Assembly: GCA_942491885.1 (NCBI GenBank)
Contig: CALOCQ010000002.1
Location: 124,001-188,000 of the forward strand
From: CALBPI01 sp942491885
GTDB lineage: Bacteria > Pseudomonadota > Gammaproteobacteria > Steroidobacterales > Woeseiaceae
Direction of reading: 5' to 3'
Length of the DNA: 64,000 bases
Position numbers and translations under genes: made by a program. Under the pieces are notes generated by a model, which was given only the letters and a program-made list of their open reading frames with translations, was not told the origin of the DNA and ran no database searches. Within the stretch, counting starts at the first letter, position 1, and each line of letters begins with the position of its first letter. This document shows, one piece after another, positions 51,564 to 59,135 of the stretch.

Positions 51564-51593
51564 AAAAAAACCCCGCGGCAAGCGGGGTTTTTT
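51564..51593. terminator. Bidirectional rho-independent terminator
   Basis: A perfect stem CCCCGC/GCGGGG (51571-51576 and 51582-51587, with a short GGCAA loop) is flanked by seven A on the left and six T on the right. It therefore works on both strands, between the convergent glutamate-synthase-like gene and the PEP-CTERM-like gene. Confidence 0.92.
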
Positions 51594-51614
51594 GTAGTTC
51601 AACAGGGGTTGCTG

Positions 51615-52145
51615 TCAGACCTGCTTACGTCTCGCGAGACCACCCGCCAGCAGACCCAGACCAAGTAGCGCCAGTGTCGCAGGCGCCGGCACACTCACCT
51701 TGGTACCGAAGCCGCCGACATGGCTAATCGTCATATCGGAACCAAGATTGATATTACCGCTGATGAAGTCGAGGTTGATAACACCCCAATTAATATCACC
51801 AATATTCTCGTAGAGCACGTGCGTATTCTTGTTCTTAATCAGGTAGTAGCCAGGGCCGCCAACCAGCTTGAACGCATATACTGCTATAACGTCGGTTTTG
51901 AACCAACTAACGTCACTTTCCTTGCTGTAATCAGACTTGGTGAAAGACGTACCAAGAAAATTGTTCACCCAGTTCACCTCGGTCTGAGCACCGGACTTCA
52001 TATTGTCAACTTCATTTTTTTTGATATCGACTGCGCCGACGTCGGTACCGTCAAACGCACCGCCCGTGATCATTACGGCCGACGCGCTCGTCGATAGACT
52101 AAGGCCAATCAATGCGCCAAGAAATGTTCTTTTAAGTGTTTTCAC
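51615..52145 (-). CDS. PEP-CTERM-type exported surface protein
   Basis: A 176-residue secreted protein. The GTG at 52145 has GGAG with 6-nt spacing and gives a Sec signal peptide (LKRTFLGALIGLSLSTSASA). The last 25 residues, VPAPATLALLGLGLLAGGLA followed by RRKQV, form a PEP-CTERM sorting signal: a Pro-x-Pro start, a membrane segment and a basic end. The canonical Glu of PEP is Ala here. The middle is acidic to neutral, rich in Asn, Asp and Ser with no Cys, and the DNA is less GC-rich than neighbours. PEP-CTERM proteins are processed by exosortase, which is not in the window. A sigma-54 promoter lies upstream. Confidence 0.88.
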   Translation of the reverse strand: MKTLKRTFLGALIGLSLSTSASAVMITGGAFDGTDVGAVDIKKNEVDNMKSGAQTEVNWVNNFLGTSFTKSDYSKESDVSWFKTDVIAVYAFKLVGGPGYYLIKNKNTHVLYENIGDINWGVINLDFISGNINLGSDMTISHVGGFGTKVSVPAPATLALLGLGLLAGGLARRKQV

Positions 52146-52186
52146 TGTCCGCTCCAAACGCGAAAATATATATCTATAAGTGATTA

Positions 52187-52203
52187 TGCAATACCCTTGC
52201 CAG
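52187..52203 (-). promoter_or_regulatory. Sigma-54 (-24/-12) promoter of the PEP-CTERM-like gene
   Basis: On the minus strand the sequence reads CTGGCAAGGGTATTGCA. It matches the TGGCACG-N4-TTGCW consensus with a single change and has the exact 10-base distance between the GG and GC pairs. The -12 GC lies about 43 bp before the GTG start, which leaves room for a leader of about 30 nt and the GGAG site. Confidence 0.75.
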
Positions 52204-52317
52204 TTTATTAAATTATTGATTTATATAGATAATACTTCCTTTCGCATCATGGAAATATACAAAATTGTAAAATTTTCCGACAGCCCTCAACGCAGCTTAA
52301 TCAACAGCTTGGCGAGC
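52204..52317 (-). other. AT-rich upstream region of the PEP-CTERM-like gene
   Basis: This 114-bp stretch is clearly AT-rich against a GC-rich background. It lies just upstream of the sigma-54 site, where activator binding is expected. ACAA-aa-TTGT at 52259-52268 is a short inverted repeat. I see no gene in it. Confidence 0.4.
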
Positions 52318-52995
52318 TCAGCCCGGATCGGCAACCGCATCCGGTTTGTCATCGCTCAGGTAATCACTGATGGCCTGCGCCTCGTCCAGCAGCCTGCGCT
52401 GATTGGCGACGACCAAGACCTGCAGTTCGCTCAGGAACGAGTAGAGCGACTGCACCTGCCGGCGTTCCTCTGTGCTCCAGTTGCGATCGCCGCCGGCTTC
52501 GGACAGGACCACGATCATCGAATTGAGCATGAAATTGCTCGCCTGCAACGTGAAGCGGTCTTTCTCGGCGAGCAACCCGGCCCATCGGGACAACCGCAGG
52601 CGCAGCGTGCGGTCGTCGATTGCGCCCAGATTGCCGCTCTGAACCAGCGCCTGGACGATACCCATCTCGGGGTCAAACCCGGCCCAGCTCGGGAAGGTGG
52701 CGTAGTCCTCGTTGAATGCGTCGTCGGACAGTGCCATCAATTCGGCTTCGGACAGCGCGGCAAAGTCGGCGACGCGCCGTGTCGCGGTTTGGTTAAAGGT
52801 CAAATCGTCTTCCAGAATCGCGATATTGCCGGCGAATTCGAGCAACATGTCGTCACGAAGCTCACGCTCGAAAGCGCGCTCCTCGCGGTCCGCCCACCAC
52901 GACTCGCCGGCCAGCGCGACGAATACGCCGAGCACAATCACCGAGAATTCGATGGCCAGTCTGCCGATACGACCTGCCTTGCTGCTATCGGTCAT
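52318..52995 (-). CDS. Single-pass membrane protein of unknown function (DUF6090-like)
   Basis: A 225-residue protein with one N-terminal membrane segment (LAIEFSVIVLGVFVALAGES, about residues 13-32), followed by a charged helical soluble domain. The layout recalls small single-pass proteins annotated DUF6090, in which a hydrophobic segment is followed by an acidic-basic helix (WWADREERAFERELRDDMLL). No catalytic motif, Cys pair or signal cleavage site is seen. It lies 60 bp downstream of lpdA in the same direction and upstream of the AT-rich PEP-CTERM promoter region. Function unknown; the family assignment is tentative. Confidence 0.75.
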   Translation of the reverse strand: MTDSSKAGRIGRLAIEFSVIVLGVFVALAGESWWADREERAFERELRDDMLLEFAGNIAILEDDLTFNQTATRRVADFAALSEAELMALSDDAFNEDYATFPSWAGFDPEMGIVQALVQSGNLGAIDDRTLRLRLSRWAGLLAEKDRFTLQASNFMLNSMIVVLSEAGGDRNWSTEERRQVQSLYSFLSELQVLVVANQRRLLDEAQAISDYLSDDKPDAVADPG

Positions 52996-53055
52996 CGCCT
53001 TCGCCGTTCATCAACAATGGTATTGCGCATGCGTGCACGCTGTTGTGCCAAGGCG

Positions 53056-54483
53056 CTACGCCCGCTTTTTCTTCTTCGGCACGTACAAATCGGTCAACGT
53101 CCCCTCGAACGCCTCCGCCGTGAGACCGACTGTCTCCGACAGCGTCGGATGCGGGTGGATGGTCAGCCCGAGGTCTTCGGCGACCGCGCCCATCTCGATG
53201 GCAAAGCCGATCTCGGCGATCAGGTCACCGGCACTCATGCCGACGATGCCGCCACCGAGTACCTGGCCGCTGTCTTCATCGAACAGGATCTTGGTCATGC
53301 CTTCATCGCGGCCCATCGCCAGTGAGCGCCCACTGGCGGCCCACGGGAAGTTGGCTTTTGCGTATTTAGTGCCGTCGCGTTTGGCGTCGGTTTCGGTCAG
53401 GCCGACCCATGCGACCTCCGGGTCGGTGTAGGCGACCGAGGGGATGACGCGCGCGTCGAAGAAACGCTTCTCTCCGCAGGCGACTTCGGCCGCGACGTGA
53501 CCCTCGTGGGTCGCCTTGTGCGCGAGCATTGGCTGGCCGACGATGTCGCCGATGGCGAAGATGTGCGGCACGTTGGTGCGCATCTGCTTATCGACATTGA
53601 TCTGTCCGCGCTCGTCGACGGCGACGCCGGCCTTATCGGCACCGAGCTTATCGCCGTTGGCGCGACGCCCGACCGCAACCAGCACGCGGCCGAAGGTCTG
53701 GCTTGCCGGGGCCTTGTCGCCCTCGAAGCTGACCTCGATGCCCTCGTCCCCGGCGCTCATGCCGGTGACCTTGGTGTTCAGCATGATCGCCTCGAACTGC
53801 TTCTCGAGGCGTTTCTGCAACGGCCGAACGAGATCACGATCGGCGCCCGGCATCAATTCGCCGGTCAGCTCAACCACCGAGACCTTGACGCCCATCGCTG
53901 CATAGACGCTGCCGAGCTCGACGCCGATGATGCCGCCGCCGACGACCAGCATCGATTCGGGCAGCGGCGAGATCTCGAGCGCGCCGGTCGAATCGACGAC
54001 GCGCTCGTCGTCGGGCTGGAACGGCAGGCGGATCGGCGCGGAGCCTGCCGCGATGATGCATTGCTCGAACTTGATCGTCTGCTTGCCATCGTCGCCGCTG
54101 ACCTCGACCGTGTGCGGCGAGGTGAACTGGCCGACACCCTGCACGACCGTGACCTTGCGTTGCTTCGCAAGTTGCTTGAGGCCACCGGTGAGCTTGCTGA
54201 CGACGCTACCCTTCCATTCGCCAAGCTTCGCCGCGTCGATCTCCGGCTTGCCAAAGCGGATACCGTGTTCCGACATCGACTCGGCCTCGTCGATCACCTT
54301 CGCCGCATGCAGCAGCGCCTTGGAAGGAATGCAACCGACGTTAAGGCAGACGCCGCCGAGCGACGGATAGCGCTCGACCAGCGTGACTTTCTTGCCGAGG
54401 TCGGCGGCGCGAAACGCAGCCGCGTAGCCGCCGGGTCCGGCGCCCAGCACGAGCAGTTCGGTTGAGTTGTCGGCATCAGTCAT
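53056..54483 (-). CDS. lpdA: Dihydrolipoyl dehydrogenase (E3)
   Basis: E3 flavoprotein that reoxidises lipoyl groups of the pyruvate dehydrogenase complex and reduces NAD+. The FAD motif is LVLGAGPGGYAAAFRAADLG near residue 11. The redox disulfide is in GGVCLNVGCIPSKAL near residues 43-57, the NAD motif in VVGGGIIGVELGSVY, and the interface His-Glu pair in IHPHPTLSE near the C-terminus. The ATG at 54483 starts the 475-residue protein; an upstream extension would overlap aceF. Third gene of aceE-aceF-lpdA. Confidence 0.97.
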   Translation of the reverse strand: MTDADNSTELLVLGAGPGGYAAAFRAADLGKKVTLVERYPSLGGVCLNVGCIPSKALLHAAKVIDEAESMSEHGIRFGKPEIDAAKLGEWKGSVVSKLTGGLKQLAKQRKVTVVQGVGQFTSPHTVEVSGDDGKQTIKFEQCIIAAGSAPIRLPFQPDDERVVDSTGALEISPLPESMLVVGGGIIGVELGSVYAAMGVKVSVVELTGELMPGADRDLVRPLQKRLEKQFEAIMLNTKVTGMSAGDEGIEVSFEGDKAPASQTFGRVLVAVGRRANGDKLGADKAGVAVDERGQINVDKQMRTNVPHIFAIGDIVGQPMLAHKATHEGHVAAEVACGEKRFFDARVIPSVAYTDPEVAWVGLTETDAKRDGTKYAKANFPWAASGRSLAMGRDEGMTKILFDEDSGQVLGGGIVGMSAGDLIAEIGFAIEMGAVAEDLGLTIHPHPTLSETVGLTAEAFEGTLTDLYVPKKKKRA

Positions 54484-54505
54484 CGTGTTGTTTCCATCAA
54501 TAGGT

Positions 54506-56266
54506 TCAGGGGATCGCCTGCAGCAGGCCGTCGACGTTTGACAGGCATTTGCCGAGCTGCGTCGTGAAGCGAACTGCCAGCGCACCGTCGACGACGCGGT
54601 GGTCGTACGACAGCGACAGCGGCAGCATCAGCCGCGGCTCGAAGGCCTTGCCGTCCCACACGGGCTGCATCGTCGAGCGCGACACGCCGAGGATCGCCAC
54701 CTCGGGCGCGTTAACGATCGGCGTGAACGCCGTGCCACCGATGCCGCCGAGGCTCGAGATTGTGAATGACGCGCCCTGCATCTGCTTGGCCGTCAGCTTG
54801 CCGTCGCGCGCCGCGGTCGACAGATCCGCGAGCGCTTCCGCGAGTTCGTAAACGTCCTTCTTGTCGGCGTCATGGATGACCGGCACGACCAGTCCGTCGT
54901 CGGTGTCGGCGGCGAAGCCGATGTGGCAGTAGTGCTTGTTGACGAGCGCGCTGCCGTCGGCCGACAGCGACGCGTTCAGCTTCGGATACTCGGCCAGCGC
55001 CTGCACGACCGCGCGCATGATAAACGCCAACGGCGTCAGCTTGACGCCGCGCTCGGCGGCCTTGCCCTTCAGCGCCTGGCGGCGCGCCTCCATGTCGGTG
55101 ATGTCGGCCTCGTCGAACTGCGTGACGTGCGGCAGGTTGATCCAGCTTGCCTGCAGCCGCGGGCCGGAGATCTTCTGGATGCGAGTCAGCGGCGTCTCGC
55201 TGACCTCGCCGAACTTGGCAAAGTCGACCTTCGGCACCGCCGGCAGGCTTGCCGTGCCACCCGCCGCTGACGCACCGCCGCCCTTCAGTGTCGATTTGAC
55301 CCAAGTCTTGACGTCGCCGGCAACGATACGGCCCTTCTTGCCGCTGCCCTTGACCTTAACGAGATCGACGCCCAGCTCGCGCGCGAGCTTGCGCACCGAC
55401 GGGCTGGCATGCGCTTTCGAAAAACCGGCTTCATCGATCGATGAGACCGCGGTTTTCTCCGACCGGGACCCGGTCTTTTCCGGCTCTGGCTCCTCGGGCT
55501 TCGATTCGGCCGGCTTGGGCGCATCGGCCGTTTTCTCAGCTTTTTTCTCGACCGGCTTCCCGGCGGATTTCCCGGACGAATTGCCGCCCGCGGTCTCGAG
55601 TTCGACGATCGGCTTGCCTTCGCTCACCTGGTCGCCAATCGACACCAGCACCTTCGTCACCTTGCCCGCGTGCGTCGACGGGATATCCATCGACGCCTTG
55701 TCGGTCTCCAGCGTCATCAGCGGATCATCGATATCAATTTCGTCACCGACGGAGACTTCCACCTCGATGACGTCGACGCTGTCGAAGTCACCGATGTCGG
55801 GCACGTTGACGGTAACGATCTTGGTCGCCGCTGCGCCGCCCGCGTCGCCCGCGTCGCCCGCGTCGCCATCCTGCTCGTCATCGTCACCGGCATCGCCGCC
55901 GGTCTCCCGCGCGGCCGCCGCACCCTGAGCGACAGCCTGCTTGGCCGCCTGCGGACTCAGCGTCTGGGTCTTTTCATGCTCCGGATTGTCGTCGTCCGAC
56001 TCGTCGCCCCCGGTGTCGCCCTCATCGGCGACCCGCACGACGGCGATGACATCGCCCTCGCTGATCTTGTCACCGACTTTGACGCTCACCGACACAATCT
56101 CGCCGGCAACCGTGGTCGGCACATCCATCGACGCCTTGTCCGTCTCGAGCGTCAGAATCCCGTCTTCGACATCGACACTATCGCCCGGCGAGACGAGCAC
56201 CTCAATGACTTCGACGGCGTCGAAATCGCCGATATCCGGCACGGTGATCTGTACTTCGTTTGCCAC
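54506..56266 (-). CDS. aceF: Dihydrolipoyllysine-residue acetyltransferase (E2)
   Basis: E2 core of pyruvate dehydrogenase. The 586-residue product starts at a GTG (MANEVQITVPDIGDFD). Two lipoyl domains are present, each with the ETDKASMD lysine site (about residues 45 and 190). Between them lies an unusually acidic linker, rich in Asp, Glu and Gly with GDAGDAGDAGG, encoded by three tandem 9-bp repeats. A peripheral subunit-binding domain (SPSVRKLARELGVDLVKV, ~residue 290) and the catalytic domain with SYDHRVVDGALA near the C-terminus follow. Confidence 0.96.
   Translation of the reverse strand: MANEVQITVPDIGDFDAVEVIEVLVSPGDSVDVEDGILTLETDKASMDVPTTVAGEIVSVSVKVGDKISEGDVIAVVRVADEGDTGGDESDDDNPEHEKTQTLSPQAAKQAVAQGAAAARETGGDAGDDDEQDGDAGDAGDAGGAAATKIVTVNVPDIGDFDSVDVIEVEVSVGDEIDIDDPLMTLETDKASMDIPSTHAGKVTKVLVSIGDQVSEGKPIVELETAGGNSSGKSAGKPVEKKAEKTADAPKPAESKPEEPEPEKTGSRSEKTAVSSIDEAGFSKAHASPSVRKLARELGVDLVKVKGSGKKGRIVAGDVKTWVKSTLKGGGASAAGGTASLPAVPKVDFAKFGEVSETPLTRIQKISGPRLQASWINLPHVTQFDEADITDMEARRQALKGKAAERGVKLTPLAFIMRAVVQALAEYPKLNASLSADGSALVNKHYCHIGFAADTDDGLVVPVIHDADKKDVYELAEALADLSTAARDGKLTAKQMQGASFTISSLGGIGGTAFTPIVNAPEVAILGVSRSTMQPVWDGKAFEPRLMLPLSLSYDHRVVDGALAVRFTTQLGKCLSNVDGLLQAIP
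55841..55867 (-). repeat. Three tandem 9-bp repeats in aceF
   Basis: Three perfect copies of CGCGTCGCC on the plus strand. They keep the frame and encode the Gly-Asp-Ala repeats of the acidic E2 linker. Copy number could vary between strains without disrupting the protein. Confidence 0.8.
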
Positions 56267-56282
56267 TGTATGTATCCCCGCG

Positions 56283-58949
56283 CTAGAGCGTTACCGGATC
56301 TGCTTTGTCCGGATCTATGCCATATTTCACGATCGCCTCGGCGACTGTTTTCTGGTCGAGCGCACCTTCGTCGGCCAGCGCTTTGAGCGCGGTGACGACG
56401 ATGTAGCGACGGTCAACCTCGAAGAAGTCACGCAGCGCTGCACGCGCATCCGAGCGGCCGAAGCCATCGGTACCGAGCGTGATGTAGCGCCCGGGAATCC
56501 AACGCTGCACCTGGTCGGGCACGATCTTCATGTAGTCGGTGGCCGCGATGAACGGACCGTCACTGTTCTTGAGCGCCTCCTCCAGGTAGCTGACGCGAGG
56601 CGTCTGCGTCGGGTGCAGCTGGTTCCAGCGCTCAACCTCGAGACATTCGCGACGCAGCTCATTGAAGCTGGTGACACTCCAGACGTCGGCCGGTACACGG
56701 AAGTCTTTCAGCAGCATCTCGGCCGCAGCAATCACTTCACGCAGAATCGTACCGGAGCCGAACAGCTGGGCACGCACCTTGCCGCGACCGGCTTTCTGCA
56801 ACGGGTAGATGCCTTTGAGGATGCCCTCGGCGACACCTTCCGGCATCTGCGGCATGACATAGTTTTCGTTCATCGTCGTGATGTAGTAGAAAACGTTTTC
56901 CTGGCGATACGCCATGCGCTGCAGACCTTCCTGCACGATCACCGCAAGCTCGTAGGCATAGCAAGGGTCGTACGACACACAGTTCGGCACGGTCGATGAG
57001 AGCACATGCGAATGCCCGTCCTGGTGCTGCAACCCCTCGCCGGCGAGCGTCGTGCGCCCGGCGGTACCGCCGATCATAAACCCGCGTGCCTGCATGTCGC
57101 CGGCGGCCCAGATGAAATCACCGATGCGCTGGAAGCCGAACATCGAGTAGTAGATGTAGAACGGGATCATCGGCAGGCCGTTGTTCGAGTACGACGTCGC
57201 CGCGGCAATCCACGAACAAAACGCCCCGCCCTCATTGATCCCCTCTTCGAGAATCTGACCTTTCTTGTCTTCCTTATAGAACATCAGCTGGTCGGCGTCC
57301 TGCGGCTGATAGAGCTGGCCTTTCGAGGAGTAAATTCCGATCTGGCGGAACATGCCTTCCATACCAAACGTACGCGCCTCATCCGGGACGATCGGCACGA
57401 TGTTCTTGCCGATTTTCTTGTCTTTGACCAGCGTCGTCAGCATGCGCACCATCGCCATCGTCGTCGACTGCTCGCGCTCGCCGCTGCCCGCGACCTGCGT
57501 CTTGAACGCATGTAGCGAAGGCACCTCGAGCTTGGGCGATTGCGTGCGTCGCTTCGGCAGCGAACCGCCGAGCTTGCTGCGCTGATCCATCAGGTATTCC
57601 ATCTCGATGCTGCCGTCTTCCGGACGGCAATATGGCACGTCGTTTAGATCCGCATCCGATACCGGAATATTGAAGCGATCACGGAACTGGCGCAGTGATG
57701 CCTCATCCAGCTTCTTCTGCTGGTGGCTGGTGTTAGCGCCTTCGCCGCCCGACTCGCCGAGACCAAAGCCCTTGACCGTCTTGGCAAGAATCACTGTCGG
57801 TCCACCGGTATGGTTGACGGCTTTTTCGTACGCGGCATATACCTTCTGCGGATCGTGGCCGCCGCGGTTCAATCGCCAGATATCTTCATCCGACATGTTC
57901 GCGACCAGCGATTTGAGTTCTTCGAACTTGCCGAAGAAATTCTCGCGGGTGTAGGCACCGCCCTTGTTCTTGTAGTTCTGGTATTCGCCGTCGACCGTTT
58001 CTTCCATTACCCGACGCAGCAGACCTTTGTGGTCGCGCGCCAACAACGGGTCCCAGCGCGAGCCCCATATGACCTTGATGACATTCCAGCCGGCACCGCT
58101 GAACGCGGCTTCGAGTTCCTGGATGATCTTGCCGTTACCGCGCACCGGACCGTCGAGGCGCTGCAGATTGCAATTGATGACAAACACCAGATTGTCGAGA
58201 CCTTCGCGCACCGGCATCGTGATCGCGCCGAGCGACTCGGGCTCATCCGTCTCACCGTCACCCATGAAGCACCAGACCTTGCGATTGCTGGGGGCAACCA
58301 TTTCGCGGTTCTCCAGATAGCGCATGAAGCGCGCCTGGTAGATCGCCATCATCGGGCCCAGCCCCATCGAGACCGTCGGGAACTGCCAGAACTCCGGCAT
58401 CAACCAGGGGTGCGGGTAGGACGACAGACCGCCGCCGCCGACTTCCTTGCGGAAGCGGTCGAGCTGGTCTTCGGTCAGGCGTTTTTCCAGGTAGGCACGC
58501 GCATAAATTCCGGGTGACGAATGGCCCTGAATGTAGACAAGGTCACCGCCATGATCTTCGGTCGGCGCATGCCAGAAATGGTTGAAACCGACTTCGTACA
58601 AGGTCGCCGACGAGGCGTAGGACGCAATATGGCCGCCGTACTCCGAGCTCTCGCGGTTGGCCTGCACGACCATCGCCATCGCATTCCAGCGCAGGTAGGC
58701 CTCGAGACGGCGTTCTATCGAGCGGTCGCCGGGGTACTCGGGCTGTTGGCCGGTTGAGATCGTGTTGAGGTAAGCCGTGTTCGGGCTGTAGGGCAAATAG
58801 GCGCCGGAGCGACGGGCAAAATCGATCATCTTGTCGAGCAGGAAATGCGCTCGTTCCGGTCCTTCGTTCTTCAGGACCGAGTCGATGGACTCTAACCACT
58901 CCCGGGTTTCGGTAGGGTCGAGATCGTCAAAGCGACTGTGCTGCGACAT
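56283..58949 (-). CDS. aceE: Pyruvate dehydrogenase E1 component, homodimeric
   Basis: Thiamin-diphosphate E1 that decarboxylates pyruvate and acetylates the E2 lipoyl groups. The 888-residue product has the E. coli AceE layout. The ThDP/Mg motif is FMGDGETDEPESLGAI near residue 228 with the downstream Asn in NCNLQRLDG. GHSSPGIYARAYLEK, EFWQFPTVSMGLGPM and HQDGHSHVLSS are other family blocks. It is the first gene of the operon. AceF follows after 16 bp. A consensus -10 box lies upstream. Confidence 0.97.
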   Translation of the reverse strand: MSQHSRFDDLDPTETREWLESIDSVLKNEGPERAHFLLDKMIDFARRSGAYLPYSPNTAYLNTISTGQQPEYPGDRSIERRLEAYLRWNAMAMVVQANRESSEYGGHIASYASSATLYEVGFNHFWHAPTEDHGGDLVYIQGHSSPGIYARAYLEKRLTEDQLDRFRKEVGGGGLSSYPHPWLMPEFWQFPTVSMGLGPMMAIYQARFMRYLENREMVAPSNRKVWCFMGDGETDEPESLGAITMPVREGLDNLVFVINCNLQRLDGPVRGNGKIIQELEAAFSGAGWNVIKVIWGSRWDPLLARDHKGLLRRVMEETVDGEYQNYKNKGGAYTRENFFGKFEELKSLVANMSDEDIWRLNRGGHDPQKVYAAYEKAVNHTGGPTVILAKTVKGFGLGESGGEGANTSHQQKKLDEASLRQFRDRFNIPVSDADLNDVPYCRPEDGSIEMEYLMDQRSKLGGSLPKRRTQSPKLEVPSLHAFKTQVAGSGEREQSTTMAMVRMLTTLVKDKKIGKNIVPIVPDEARTFGMEGMFRQIGIYSSKGQLYQPQDADQLMFYKEDKKGQILEEGINEGGAFCSWIAAATSYSNNGLPMIPFYIYYSMFGFQRIGDFIWAAGDMQARGFMIGGTAGRTTLAGEGLQHQDGHSHVLSSTVPNCVSYDPCYAYELAVIVQEGLQRMAYRQENVFYYITTMNENYVMPQMPEGVAEGILKGIYPLQKAGRGKVRAQLFGSGTILREVIAAAEMLLKDFRVPADVWSVTSFNELRRECLEVERWNQLHPTQTPRVSYLEEALKNSDGPFIAATDYMKIVPDQVQRWIPGRYITLGTDGFGRSDARAALRDFFEVDRRYIVVTALKALADEGALDQKTVAEAIVKYGIDPDKADPVTL

Positions 58950-58983
58950 ATCAAAGTTTCCGCGGTTACCAACTTAACGCCCG

Positions 58984-58989
58984 ATTATA
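58984..58989 (-). promoter_or_regulatory. Possible -10 element for the aceE operon
   Basis: On the minus strand a perfect TATAAT lies 34 bp before the aceE ATG. No good -35 hexamer is seen at 16-18 bp, so an activator may help. Expected leader length is about 28 nt. Confidence 0.45.
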
Positions 58990-59135
58990 CCCGAGCGGGC
59001 AGCGGAACCGGACGCAAACTGACGCAGACCATAAAGAACATTGGCCGCCAGTGTGACCACAGGATGAATTCGCAAGTGCCTGCTGCTACGATGTGGCCAC
59101 CCCCACCTGCCTCATCAAGGCTTCAGGAACGCAAC

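Noticed and set aside
52180..53325. A 381-codon open frame on the plus strand across the unknown membrane gene and the lpdA end
   Set aside because: It starts inside the AT-rich promoter region and is antisense to lpdA. Its product has no recognisable domain.
53497..54465. A 322-codon open frame antisense to lpdA
   Set aside because: lpdA has intact FAD, disulfide and NAD motifs on the opposite strand.
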